A DNA stretch of 64,000 nt from Patagioenas fasciata (lineage: Eukaryota; Chordata; Aves; Columbiformes; Columbidae), in contig NC_092520.1 in NCBI RefSeq assembly GCF_037038585.1, positions 215,001-279,000 on the forward strand, read 5' to 3'. The notes under the pieces are model-generated. The model was not told the origin of the DNA. It did not search any database and worked only from the letters and a program-made list of their open reading frames with translations. This document shows, piece by piece, positions 58,901-62,935 of this stretch. Numbering within the stretch: the first letter of the stretch is position 1; each line of letters begins with the position of its first letter. The position numbers were made by a program, and so were the translations under genes.

Positions 58901-61691
58901 AGAGCTGGACCAAGGAGGCCCGGTCCAGCCAGTTCTTACACACACAGACACACACGCAGAGCTGGACCAAGGAGGCCCGGTCCAGCCAGTTCTTACACAC
59001 GCAGACACACACGCAGAGCTGGACCAAGGAGGCCCGGTCCAGCCAGTTCTTACACACGCAGACACACACGCAGAGCTGGACCAAGGAGGCCCGGTCCAGC
59101 CAGTTCTTACACACACAGACACACACGCAGAGCTGGACCAAGGAGGCCCGGTCCAGCCAGTTCTCACACACGCAGACACACACGCAGAGCTGGACCGAGG
59201 AGGCCCGGTCCAGCCAGTTCTCACACACGCAGACACACACGCAGAGCTGGACCGAGGAGGCCCGGTCCAGCCAGTTCTTACACACACAGACACACACGCA
59301 GAGCTGGACCAAGGAGGCCCGGTCCAGCCAGTTCTTACACACACAGACACACACGCAGAGCTGGACCAAGGAGGCTCGGTCCAGCCAGTTCTTACACACG
59401 CAGACACACACGCAGAGCTGGACCAAGGAGGCCCGGTCCAGCCAGTTCTTACACACGCAGACACACACGCAGAGCTGGACCAAGGAGGCCCGGTCCAGCC
59501 AGTTCTTACACACGCAGACACACACGCAGAGCTGGACCAAGGAGGCCCGGTCCAGCCAGTTCTTACACACGCAGACACACACGCAGAGCTGGACCAAGGA
59601 GGCCCGGTCCAGCCAGTTCTTACACACACAGACACACACGCAGAGCTGGACCAAGGAGGCCCGGTCCAGCCAGTTCTTACACACACAGACACACACGCAG
59701 AGCTGGACCAAGGAGGCCCGGTCCAGCCAGTTCTCACACACGCAGACACACACGCAGAGCTGGACCGAGGAGGCCCGGTCCAGCCAGTTCTCACACACGC
59801 AGACACACACGCAGAGCTGGACCGAGGAGGCCCGGTCCAGCCAGTTCTTACACACACAGACACACACGCAGAGCTGGACCAAGGAGGCCCGGTCCAGCCA
59901 GTTCTTACACACGCAGACACACACGCAGAGCTGGACCAAGGAGGCCCGGTCCAGCCAGTTCTTACACACGCAGACACACACGCAGAGCTGGACCGAGGAG
60001 GCTCAGTCCAGCCAGTTCTTACACACGCAGACACACACGCAGAGCTGGACCAAGGAGGCTCAGTCCAGCCAGTTCTTACACACGCAGACACACACGCAGA
60101 GCTGGACCAAGGAGGCTCAGTCCAGCCAGGGCCTGTAAGAACAGCTCGCTCTGCCCCCCGCCAGGCCACACTGGGATGGACTCCATGCCGTCCTCTCCTT
60201 CCTTTCACCAGTTGCAGTCATGCTGCCTTCCCGTTCCCTCTCTTCCAGATGGAGACCCTGCGCAGGATTTCAGCCTCGACCCGGTCTCTGGTGTCCTCTC
60301 CACTGCACGTGCCCTTGACCGGGAACAAGTTGCTTCCTACAGCCTCACAGTGGTGGTGCAGGACCACGGCACCCCCCGCCGCAGTGCCACCATGTCAGTG
60401 AACGTGCGGGTGTTGGACCTAAATGACAACGCACCCAGTTTTGCTCAGGCCAGCTATGTGGTGGAGGTGCCAGAGGACTTGCCTGTTGGTGCCCTGGTGC
60501 TGCAGCTGGTGGCCGAGGACCCTGACGAGGGCACCAACGGGCAGGTCTCCTACTACCTGGGCAACGAGTCGCTTGGCATGTTCCAGATCGAGCCGCAGAG
60601 CGGGCGCATCAGAAGTGCCCAGGCGCTGGACCGGGAGCGCCACCCCAGTTACAGCTTCCTGGCCAAGGCCGTGGACTCGGCACCGTGGGAGCCCAAGAGC
60701 ACAGCCGTGCGCGTCACGGTCACCGTGCGAGACGTCAACGACCACGCCCCTGCCTTCCTGCACAGCCCGCTCACTGTCAGCTTGTCCCGCCACACGCCGC
60801 TCAAGCAGGTTGTGGCCACCATGAGGGCAGAGGACAGGGACGCAGGTGCCAACGCCTCCATCCTGTATCGCCTTGCCACCCCCAACTCTGCCTTCGCAAT
60901 CAACTCCTACACAGGGGATATCCAGCTGCTGCAGCCGCTGGGCTCGCTTGGCCCGCGCCAGCGGACGCTCTTCGTCCTGGCCACCGACCTGGGGCAGCCA
61001 GCGCTGTCCTCTACCGGCGTGGTGGTGATCCATCTGCAGGAGGAGCCCTACTGGGGGCTGCGCTTTCCCCGGAGCACCAGCGACGTGGCCCTGCCAGAAA
61101 ACGCTGCCCCAGGTACTGCGGGGCAGAGCGACCGGCAAAGCGCTGGGGTGGCACGGGACAGGACGGGAGGGGAGGCGGGTGCTGGGCTGGCAAAGCTGCA
61201 GGGAACTCAAAGCAGGGAGCACTTGCGGGCTCTGGGGAAGCCCCTTTGTGCTTCGGGTAGACCCAAGGGACTACGGGGCCTGCCTGGTGCCCGGGCTGTT
61301 CAGGGCCATAGTCCCTGTGGGTTTGCCTCAGGGTGTTTGATCCCTGTAGGCGGCCACAGGTGCCCAGTGGCTCCTGGGGGGGTCTCTGAGGGTCACAGTG
61401 GGACCACAGAGGGGCCATGGGCAGGACCCACGAACCCCGGCTCGCAGCCCAAGGTTACCGTCAGACCTGGCGTCCTCAGGCAGAGCCGCTGCCCTGTGGA
61501 ACAGCACGTGCTGCCCACCCCACCCCGACCCCCTCTGCCCCGGGCCTGCGCGGCGCTCACGCTGTTTGCTCCCTCAGGCACTGCTGTGGCGAGCATCCAG
61601 GCCGTGCACGCGGGGGGCTCTTCGGGGCGCATCACGTACAGCATCGTCAGCGGCAACGAGAAGAACGCTTTCCTCATCCAGCCCAGCTCAG
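15176..61691 (+). CDS. DCHS1: DCHS1, dachsous cadherin-related 1 (protocadherin-16), 5' two thirds, spliced; continues past the window
   Basis: This entry spans the gene; the exons are listed separately. DCHS1 is a giant type I membrane cadherin that binds FAT4 on neighbouring cells. The pair sets planar cell polarity and feeds into Hippo growth control, and Golgi kinases of the four-jointed family tune the binding by phosphorylating EC repeats (family knowledge). Fourteen coding exons join without a stop: 15176-16927, 39725-39913, 40290-40521, 41496-41732, 42101-43120, 43315-43502, 51490-51586, 52213-52370, 54860-55694, 55975-56214, 56673-56798, 57086-57295, 60249-61112 and 61578-61691. Together they give 6262 coding bases, about 2087 codons. 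They encode a signal peptide, EC1-EC19 and the start of EC20. Identity rests on the start of the mature protein ([12 protein letters not shown], then GDISAGLP), the order of canonical and degenerate EC linkers, and exon phases. FAT-type features (EGF, laminin G) are absent, and protocadherins of the clustered type would be single-exon ectodomains. The membrane segment and tail lie outside the window. Confidence 0.93.
16928..18020. other. DCHS1 intron 1, start, no further feature
   Basis: The start of the 22.8 kb intron, GC-rich with no transposon recognised. Confidence 0.5.
18021..18240. repeat. Minisatellite, 20-bp unit, eleven copies
   Basis: Exact 20-bp period of 'gctcacagtgcgggatgggg'. 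Variants are 'gtgtgggat' (loss of CpG) and 'gttcaca'. Eleven units fill the stretch without indels, which points to recent amplification. Confidence 0.97.
18241..20270. other. Intron stretch with a CpG-rich patch
   Basis: About 18640-19300 is CpG-rich with ORFs on both strands but no recognisable domain. It could be an intronic promoter or enhancer, or simply GC-rich intron. The rest (18241-18640 G-rich, 19300-20270 mixed) shows nothing I can name. Confidence 0.3.
20271..20733. repeat. Minisatellite, 36-bp unit, about 13 copies
   Basis: Units begin 'gagagccccgcgttgagcac' and continue to a variable 'agctg(c/t/g)' end. The period is exactly 36 bp. On the minus strand it gives a clean 12-residue repeat ([12 protein letters not shown]) inside a 203-codon ORF, but this is a by-product of a period divisible by three. 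Nothing suggests the ORF is expressed. Confidence 0.97.
20734..22630. other. Intron stretch; C/T-rich tract at about 21640-22160
   Basis: Most of it is unremarkable. At 20991-21015 there is a short CAGCAC microsatellite-like run. From about 21640 to 22160 the + strand is strongly C/T-rich with many 'ctcc' and 'cccc' runs. Confidence 0.5.
22631..22903 (-). mobile_element. CR1 LINE 3' end, minus orientation
   Basis: Reads as the reverse of a CR1 3' end ('cattgagtccaaccataacc', 'gcactgccctgggcagcctg', 'aacttgaggccatttcctct'). It meets a plus-oriented CR1 3' end at about 22904, forming a head-to-head inverted pair. Confidence 0.9.
22904..23142 (+). mobile_element. CR1 LINE 3' end, plus orientation
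   Basis: Contains 'ttcaggctggacatgaggaa', 'ggagcactggaacaggttcc' and 'tgatgatccttgtgagtccc', and ends with 'tgtgtttctatgattc', the usual CR1 3' terminus. It is the partner arm of the inverted pair. Confidence 0.92.
23143..24544. other. Intron stretch with no recognised feature
   Basis: GC-rich sequence with long incidental ORFs on the minus strand. No domain, splice pattern or repeat supports a gene. Confidence 0.5.
24545..26140 (-). mobile_element. CR1 LINE, reverse transcriptase part of ORF2, broken
   Basis: On the minus strand, 26103-25597 encodes the N-terminal part of a CR1 reverse transcriptase ([18 protein letters not shown], then VNVTPAFKR). The stretch 25453-24887 encodes the later part ([20 protein letters not shown], then [16 protein letters not shown]). 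The catalytic aspartate region is degraded (the usual FADDTKL reads FAEDTSL), and frames shift between the pieces. 24545-24890 is the 3' end. The copy is dead and 5' truncated. Confidence 0.93.
26141..26879. other. Intron stretch between two CR1 copies
   Basis: A short GC-rich patch around 26640-26740 is the only notable feature. Confidence 0.45.
26880..28345 (-). mobile_element. CR1 LINE, 3' half, broken
   Basis: The 3' terminus begins at 'aatcataggatcatggcata' (26880 on the + strand). The reverse transcriptase C-terminal part lies on the minus strand around 27870-27500 ([12 protein letters not shown]), and an upstream RT block around 28330-28020 ([13 protein letters not shown], then [15 protein letters not shown]). 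Stops and frameshifts separate the blocks. It carries an internal 27-bp triplication at 27658-27738. Confidence 0.93.
27658..27738. repeat. 27-bp tandem triplication inside CR1
   Basis: 'cagacccctctgtgtgtcct' plus 'tcctgcc' occurs twice exactly and a third time with 'tacagcc' for 'tgtgtcc'. A young tandem duplication has therefore arisen within an old transposon. Confidence 0.9.
28346..30109. other. Intron stretch with no recognised feature
   Basis: Mixed sequence. An A-rich part with 'aacaataaaacc' near 28940 could be an old polyadenylation site of a retroelement, but I cannot place it in a family. Long minus-strand ORFs (28999-30195) look incidental. Confidence 0.4.
30110..30313 (-). mobile_element. 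Probable CR1 fragment, immediately before a minisatellite
   Basis: 'gcaagtctctggtccaacct' and 'tttccctcatgtccagcctg' match the reverse of CR1 3' sequence in order. The fragment is cut off by the start of the 37-bp array, so the array may have grown at the edge of the element. Confidence 0.55.
30314..31530. repeat. Minisatellite, 37/38-bp unit, about 32 copies
   Basis: Units contain 'ggctccgttctcgtgctgtg', then 'caccctgtgcggagccc' (37 bp) or 'caccgctgtgcggagccc' (38 bp). A 'gcagaaccca' subtype recurs together with the 38-bp form. All frames are open over most of the length on both strands, giving artefact ORFs of 378-618 codons. Confidence 0.97.
31531..32039. other. Intron stretch with no recognised feature
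   Basis: GC-rich sequence between the 37-bp array and CR1 sequence. Nothing identified. Confidence 0.4.
32040..33250 (-). mobile_element. CR1 LINE, endonuclease end and further remnants
   Basis: The minus strand at 33230-33030 encodes the C-terminal part of a CR1 endonuclease domain ([17 protein letters not shown], then [16 protein letters not shown], with the conserved SDH of AP-type endonucleases). The stretch 33020-32760 continues in CR1 style. The block 32050-32310 also looks like CR1 but more weakly, and 32310-32760 is unclear. All frames are broken. Confidence 0.75.
33351..33622. repeat. Minisatellite, 48-bp unit, about 5.5 copies
   Basis: Units contain 'acctgggacaggtgtagtgg' and 'ggatgggtgtgctgcggg' at exactly 48 bp, 16 codons. 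It runs directly into the 34-bp array with no unique spacer. Confidence 0.96.
33623..34905. repeat. Minisatellite, 34-bp unit, about 37.5 copies
   Basis: Units start 'ctgggtctgtccacggccgg' and end 'ggacacggtg'. The start positions 33623 and 34881 are exactly 37 periods apart, so there are no indels. Variants are almost all cacgg/catgg, ggcgcag/ggcacag and gtct/gcct. All six frames are open, giving artefact ORFs up to 628 codons. Confidence 0.98.
34906..36279. other. Intron stretch with no recognised feature
   Basis: Mixed composition. No transposon or exon recognised. Confidence 0.45.
36280..36420 (-). mobile_element. Possible ancient CR1 fragment
   Basis: 'tcggttttaaaatttccagg' followed by 'ggtggttaattacccttgca' and 'gctaaaaat' has the order of an old CR1 3' end read in reverse. 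It is short and diverged. Confidence 0.4.
36421..37867. other. Intron stretch; CpG-rich at 36440-36720
   Basis: A short CpG-rich patch, then mixed sequence. No gene recognised. Confidence 0.4.
37868..38773. repeat. Minisatellite, 44-bp unit, about 20.5 copies
   Basis: Units contain 'gcggaacccaccgggggctc' and 'tgggcgctgcctgcccccct', with a 44-bp period and one 45-bp exception near 38085. Variants are ccccct/cccccc before 'gggt' and cccacc/cccgcc. It lies about 950 bp before coding exon 2. It gives long artefact ORFs on both strands. Confidence 0.97.
38774..39724. other. End of DCHS1 intron 1
   Basis: No feature except the acceptor of coding exon 2. Confidence 0.5.
39725..39913 (+). CDS. DCHS1: DCHS1 coding exon 2: main part of EC6
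   Basis: 63 codons, phase 0 at both ends. The acceptor is 'cccctcatccag|gtgaca' and the donor is 'gatggg|gtgagt'. It starts [17 protein letters not shown] and carries the LDRDEG form of the DRE calcium motif before '[10 protein letters not shown]'. Joined to exon 1 it gives [13 protein letters not shown], the expected EC continuation. It sits 22.8 kb from exon 1 after a repeat-filled intron. Confidence 0.93.
39969..40220 (-). mobile_element. CR1 LINE 3' end in DCHS1 intron 2
   Basis: 'gcggttggaagagaccctcg', 'ggatggtgactccagcactg' and 'ctcgaggccatttcctcttg' give a CR1 3' end in reverse. It occupies most of a 376-bp intron and ends only about 70 bases before the acceptor of coding exon 3. Confidence 0.92.
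40290..40521 (+). CDS. DCHS1: DCHS1 coding exon 3: end of EC6, first half of EC7
   Basis: 232 bases, starting in phase 0 and ending in phase 1 at 'gacacag|gtgagg'. The acceptor is 'gtccttccacag|ggtggc'. It encodes [23 protein letters not shown], split here as [11 protein letters not shown] and the linker DINDNRPVF that closes EC6. The start of EC7 follows ([20 protein letters not shown], then the [12 protein letters not shown] strand). A CR1 fragment in the preceding intron ends about 70 bases upstream of this exon. Confidence 0.93.
40522..41495. other. DCHS1 intron 3
   Basis: C/T-rich on the + strand, especially 40690-40930. No transposon recognised. Confidence 0.5.
41496..41732 (+). CDS. 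DCHS1: DCHS1 coding exon 4: rest of EC7, start of EC8
   Basis: 237 bases, phase 1 to phase 1. The acceptor is 'ctttcttccctag|gtgtca' and the donor is 'ccctccag|gtacgg'. It encodes [20 protein letters not shown], and the linker of EC7 is degenerate: EGTVSPPVF instead of DxNDNxPxF. The DRE motif of EC7 is also missing (SLSGKANT). Both losses are typical of DCHS1 at this place, so this is family character and not decay. Confidence 0.92.
42101..43120 (+). CDS. DCHS1: DCHS1 coding exon 5: EC8-EC11
   Basis: 1020 bases, phase 1 to phase 1. The acceptor is 'ccttgtccgtag|gtcatg' and the donor is 'cgcagacag|gtgaga'. It holds the bulk of EC8 (linker DVNDNAPLF), EC9 (degenerate linker AEHDNGPIF), EC10 (linker DENDNSPRL) and the first half of EC11 up to [10 protein letters not shown]9 also has a weak DRE motif (LQYEASSAY), whereas EC10 has LDRETRD. 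The degenerate EC9-EC10 junction should bind fewer calcium ions and bend more easily (inference). GC content is extreme in the second half, 42640-42950. Confidence 0.94.
43315..43502 (+). CDS. DCHS1: DCHS1 coding exon 6: second half of EC11
   Basis: 188 bases, phase 1 to phase 0. The acceptor is 'cttcttcttcacag|gggagc' and the donor is 'ccggtgcag|gtaggg'. It encodes [20 protein letters not shown] and the linker DENDNAPAF, then the first strand of EC12 (SGQELPVQ). An 8 kb intron follows. Confidence 0.93.
43960..44312. repeat. Minisatellite, 44-bp unit, eight copies
   Basis: Units start 'tgtcccctgcgcggtggcac' and end in 'ggctcgctccgcgg', with an exact 44-bp period. Variants are gcgcgg/gtgcgg, cgcgtgg/cacgtgg and gcgg/gcag. 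The first copy shows a partial 'ggcacacgtggcacacgtgg' duplication. Confidence 0.97.
44313..45239. other. DCHS1 intron 6 stretch with no recognised feature
   Basis: GC-rich intron sequence with incidental ORFs. Confidence 0.45.
45240..45720 (-). mobile_element. Possible solo LTR, minus orientation
   Basis: On the minus strand the right-hand part of an LTR seems to read towards 'gcaataaatcactgagcttt' (complement of about 45258-45277), a polyadenylation signal near the element end as in avian ERV LTRs. The upstream part (45300-45560) is GC-rich. There is no matching partner copy in the window and the edges are uncertain. Confidence 0.35.
46190..46330 (+). mobile_element. Ancient CR1 LINE 3' fragment
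   Basis: 'gcagaacataattaaattgt', 'tgcatgggttcaaaattaga' and 'gaattcatggacagaaaaag' match in order the end of an old CR1 family in plus orientation. Divergence is high. Confidence 0.6.
46451..46531. repeat. 27-bp tandem repeat, three copies
   Basis: 'cagcgcctgaggtggctttg' plus 'tggtctc' is repeated three times with almost no change, nine codons per unit. It lies in DCHS1 intron 6. Confidence 0.95.
46811..47234. repeat. G-rich minisatellite with regular TTAGGG motifs, 15-bp base unit
   Basis: The base unit is 'ggatgagggtggtta' with inserted 9-bp 'gatgagggt' steps, making a recurring higher-order block of about 54 bp from about 46990 on. TTAGGG appears in most units. The + (coding) strand is G-rich with regularly spaced GGG runs, so the intron 6 transcript could form G-quadruplexes. 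Confidence 0.93.
47235..47872. other. DCHS1 intron 6 stretch between arrays
   Basis: AT-richer at first, then GC-rich. No transposon recognised. Confidence 0.4.
47873..49627. repeat. Minisatellite, 52-bp unit, about 34 copies
   Basis: Units start 'gtctgcccgcactgcgctgc' and continue 'gggtcgctgccaggaggctg' then 'cgggagagccgg', at exactly 52 bp. Variants: ctgcgag/ctgtgag/ctgggag early, gagagc/gacagc/gcagagc, and cccgcact/cccgcagt. Each unit has a short palindrome (CCCGCA, loop, TGCGGG). All frames are open in both directions, producing artefact ORFs of 650-737 codons. Confidence 0.98.
49966..51053. repeat. Minisatellite, 45-bp unit, 24 copies
   Basis: Units contain 'tggtgggacctgaggagatc' and 'agatcacccgcattgctgtg' at exactly 45 bp (15 codons). 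Variants are cccgag/cctgag, gtgact/gtgtct and gctgtgg/gccgggg. Because the period is a multiple of three, frames give clean 15-residue repeats on both strands. It ends about 440 bp before coding exon 7. Confidence 0.98.
51490..51586 (+). CDS. DCHS1: DCHS1 coding exon 7: first part of EC12
   Basis: 97 bases, phase 0 to phase 1. The acceptor is 'gctgtgccgcag|gtgctg' and the donor is 'ctgatag|gtatga'. It encodes [20 protein letters not shown] then [12 protein letters not shown], with the DPDEGENG calcium loop. It is a short exon, confirmed by phase with its neighbours and by the standard EC pattern of a strand A, PxG turn and DxDxGxNG loop. Confidence 0.9.
51684..52174. repeat. Pyrimidine-rich minisatellite, 28/29-bp unit, about 17 copies, filling DCHS1 intron 7
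   Basis: Units are 'ctccctcctccgtcccacct' followed by 'gccctgcg' or 'gcccctgcg'. The array takes 491 of the 626 bases of the intron and ends 38 bases before the acceptor of coding exon 8. The transcript strand is thus a long C/U-rich tract. Confidence 0.97.
52213..52370 (+). CDS. DCHS1: DCHS1 coding exon 8: second part of EC12
   Basis: 158 bases, phase 1 to phase 0. The acceptor is 'acgctctttctgcag|gagcct' and the donor is 'gcgttcag|gtacgc'. It encodes [20 protein letters not shown] then [14 protein letters not shown] and SAIIRVQ. The DRE motif is replaced by RRSDRAEY and there is no DxNDN linker at the end, so this junction is calcium-poor. The preceding intron is nearly all a C/T-rich tandem array. 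Confidence 0.88.
52710..53215 (-). mobile_element. CR1 LINE 3' part in DCHS1 intron 8
   Basis: Starts with 'ggatcatagaatagtttggg', the reverse of a CR1 3' end. It continues with 'ggccaggctctcaccaccct', 'ctccctcatgtccagcctgg' and 'tcctgtgctgaggacccgga'. It is the CR1 type with the 'ctctgcccaacctgggcca' block. Confidence 0.92.
53216..54284. other. DCHS1 intron 8 stretch with no recognised feature
   Basis: AT-richer sequence between two CR1 copies. It may include diverged CR1 continuation at its left edge. Confidence 0.4.
54285..54660 (-). mobile_element. CR1 LINE 3' part in DCHS1 intron 8
   Basis: 'gtcttttgagagcctctgag', 'gaatctgtgccagccctcag', 'cgctgaaaagctttttctga' and 'gcactgggcaccgctgggag' match in order the reverse of a CR1 3' half. 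It ends about 200 bases before coding exon 9. Confidence 0.88.
54860..55694 (+). CDS. DCHS1: DCHS1 coding exon 9: EC13, EC14 and half of EC15
   Basis: 835 bases, phase 0 to phase 1. The acceptor is 'gctcctctccccgcag|gtgctg' and the donor is 'cagcaccg|gtgagg'. It begins with a Pro-rich degenerate linker ([20 protein letters not shown]) leading into EC13 (LDYEAG, linker DCNDQAPTF). EC14 follows (LDREAA, linker DENDNAPVF) and then the first half of EC15 ([13 protein letters not shown]). All frames and motifs are intact. Confidence 0.94.
55975..56214 (+). CDS. DCHS1: DCHS1 coding exon 10: end of EC15, start of EC16
   Basis: 240 bases, phase 1 to phase 1. The acceptor is 'gtctgtgtctgcag|gcgcgc' and the donor is 'gacctgg|gtgagg'. 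It carries [20 protein letters not shown] and the linker DVNDEAPAF, then the first strand of EC16 up to VLAVDRDLG. The junction splits the DxDxGxNG calcium loop of EC16, which the next exon completes with GANG. Confidence 0.93.
56673..56798 (+). CDS. DCHS1: DCHS1 coding exon 11: middle of EC16
   Basis: 126 bases, phase 1 to phase 1. The acceptor is 'gttcctccctgcag|gtgcca' and the donor is 'ctgatgg|gtaggg'. It encodes [20 protein letters not shown] then [15 protein letters not shown]. It is one of the smallest exons, and the next exon completes the strand (VLM-VCARDGG). Confidence 0.9.
56906..56942. repeat. Short tandem duplication in DCHS1 intron 11
   Basis: 'ggttcgtgtggcacgcgg' occurs twice in direct succession (18 bp period). 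Confidence 0.85.
57086..57295 (+). CDS. DCHS1: DCHS1 coding exon 12: end of EC16, start of EC17
   Basis: 210 bases, phase 1 to phase 1. The acceptor is 'gctgtgttcccgcag|tctgtg' and the donor is 'cgtggcag|gtgagg'. It encodes [20 protein letters not shown], the linker DENDHAPHL, and EC17 up to [16 protein letters not shown]. If the intron after it were retained, the frame would stay open through the whole 57-bp array to a stop at 60136-60138. Confidence 0.92.
57671..60135. repeat. Minisatellite, 57-bp unit, 43 copies, in DCHS1 intron 12
   Basis: Units start 'ccagccagttcttacacaca' and run through 'cagacacacacgcagagctg' to 'gaccaaggaggctcggt'. The first and last unit starts (57671 and 60122) are exactly 43 periods apart, so no indels have accumulated. 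Variants: cacacag/cacgcag, ttcttac/ttctcac, ccaagg/ccgagg, and cccggt/ctcggt/cccagt/ctcagt. All six frames are open. One frame joins the end of exon 12 and stops at 60136-60138; another runs into exon 13. The array is most of the 2953-bp intron. Confidence 0.99.
60249..61112 (+). CDS. DCHS1: DCHS1 coding exon 13: rest of EC17, EC18, EC19, start of EC20
   Basis: 864 bases, phase 1 to phase 1. The acceptor is 'cctctcttccag|atggag' and the donor is 'gccccag|gtactg'. EC17 ends with the linker DLNDNAPSF and EC18 ([14 protein letters not shown]) with [11 protein letters not shown]19 ([14 protein letters not shown]) ends in a degenerate linker around [13 protein letters not shown]20 starts with LPENAAPG. 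The frame also stays open into the upstream intron array, which is coincidence of a stop-free repeat. Confidence 0.94.
61578..61691 (+). CDS. DCHS1: DCHS1 coding exon 14: part of EC20
   Basis: 114 bases, phase 1 to phase 1. The acceptor is 'gtttgctccctcag|gcactg' and the donor is 'agctcag|gtacgg'. It encodes [20 protein letters not shown] then [19 protein letters not shown], a well-conserved DCHS1 segment. The next exon, expected to start with a short 'GxI' strand and an LD(Y/F)E motif, is not found before 64000. The intron is therefore at least 2.3 kb and the gene continues to the right. Confidence 0.92.
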
Positions 61692-62215
61692 GTACGGCAC
61701 CGACACCACCTGTGGGAGCAGCGGTGGAGCCCAGCTGTGCTCCACCAGGACCCGCAGCTGTCGCGAGGCTCAGAGTGCCCCACAAGCACAGGAACACGGT
61801 CCACACCTCCATACCAGTAAACAGTGCTAGTGTTTGGACACGGACACTAACCTGTCATTGTCCAGAGGCTGTTAGGAAATTTTGCAGCACAGTTTTGGTC
61901 CCTCCTAGCTGGACCTTCCCCCAAAGCCTCCTAGGCCAGTTCTGGAGTTAGCGGAGACCAGGACCATCACTGAGGTGCAACCTGGGTGCAGCCCCTGCCT
62001 CAGGGGGCCAGTTCAGCCAAATGACACATCCTGGACGGCCACGCTTTGTTCTCTGGTGTGCGTGAAGCTGCTGCGGCTGCAGCCCTGCTGTGGATCCGTG
62101 CCTGTCCCTGCGCAGTCCGGATGGGGAGCTGCTGCTGGCCCGTGGGCGTTCTGAGGGAGCCCTCCCTCTGCGGCACGCTGTCCTGAGCAGTCAGCAGGCG
62201 CTGCATGTCATAGCA
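61692..62215. other. DCHS1 intron 14, start
   Basis: No feature recognised. The next coding exon is not found before the end of the window. Confidence 0.45.
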
Positions 62216-62935
62216 GTGGCGCTGGACATAGCAGCAGTGCTGGACGTAGTGGTGCTGGACACAGCAGCGGTGCCGCTAGCCGCGGCAGAGCAGGGAGGCA
62301 GTGGCAGAGCTCTGCCCCGTGGCGCTGGACACAGCAGCGGTGCTGGACACAGCGGTGCCGCTAGCCCCGGCAGAGCAGGGGGGCGGTGGCAGAGCAGGGA
62401 GGCGGTGGCAGAGCAGGGAGGCGGTGGCAGAGCAGGGAGGCAGTGGCAGAGCAGAGCGCTGCCCCGTGGCGCTGGGCACAGCAGTGGTGCTGGACACAGC
62501 GGTGCCGCTAGCCCCAGCAGAGCAGGGAGGCGGTGGCAGAGCGGGGAGGCGGTGGCAGAGCAGGGAGGCGGTGGCAGAGCAGGGAGGCAGTGGCAGAGCA
62601 GGGAGGCAGTGGCAGAGCAGAGCGCTGCCCCGTGGCGCTGGGCACAGCAGTGGTGCTGGACACAGCGGTGCCGCTAGCCCCGGCAGAGCAGGGAGGCGGT
62701 GGCAGAGCAGGGGGGCGGTGGCAGAGCAGGGGGGCGGTGGCAGAGCAGGGGGGCGGTGGCAGAGCAGGGGGGCGGTGGCAGAGCAGGGAGGCGGTGGCAG
62801 AGCAGGGGGGCGGTGGCAGAGCAGGGGGGCGGTGGCAGAGCAGGGGGGCGGTGGCAGAGCAGGGGGGCGGTGGCAGAGCAGGGAGGCAGTGGCAGAGCAG
62901 GGGGGCGGTGGCAGAGCAGAGCGCTGCTCAGTGGC
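62216..62935. repeat. G-rich minisatellite, 19-bp unit, with longer interspersed blocks
   Basis: The basic unit is 'gcagagcaggggggcggtg' (19 bp; variants 'gggaggcggt' and 'gggaggcagt'). Blocks of about 66 bp containing 'gctggacacagcggtgccgc' and 'tagccccggcag' interrupt the 19-bp runs three to four times, so the array has a nested structure. GGGGCGG GC boxes recur in many units from 62700 on. Confidence 0.93.

Noticed and set aside
15176-61691. FAT-family or clustered protocadherin identity for the cadherin gene
   Set aside because: The N-terminal sequence, the positions of degenerate linkers and the multi-exon ectodomain fit DCHS1. Clustered protocadherins have single-exon ectodomains of six or seven EC repeats, and DCHS2 is expected to differ more at the N-terminus.
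57593-61951. 1452-codon ORF and the 845-, 870-, 933- and 1098-codon ORFs overlapping it
   Set aside because: They are six-frame read-through of the 57-bp array, whose unit has no stop in any frame. Only the DCHS1 exons 12-14 inside the + strand ones are real coding sequence.
62090-62110. Possible next DCHS1 exon near 'cagtccggatggggagctgc'
   Set aside because: The translation does not continue the EC20 fold (no LDxE motif or linker), and frames run into the 19-bp array.
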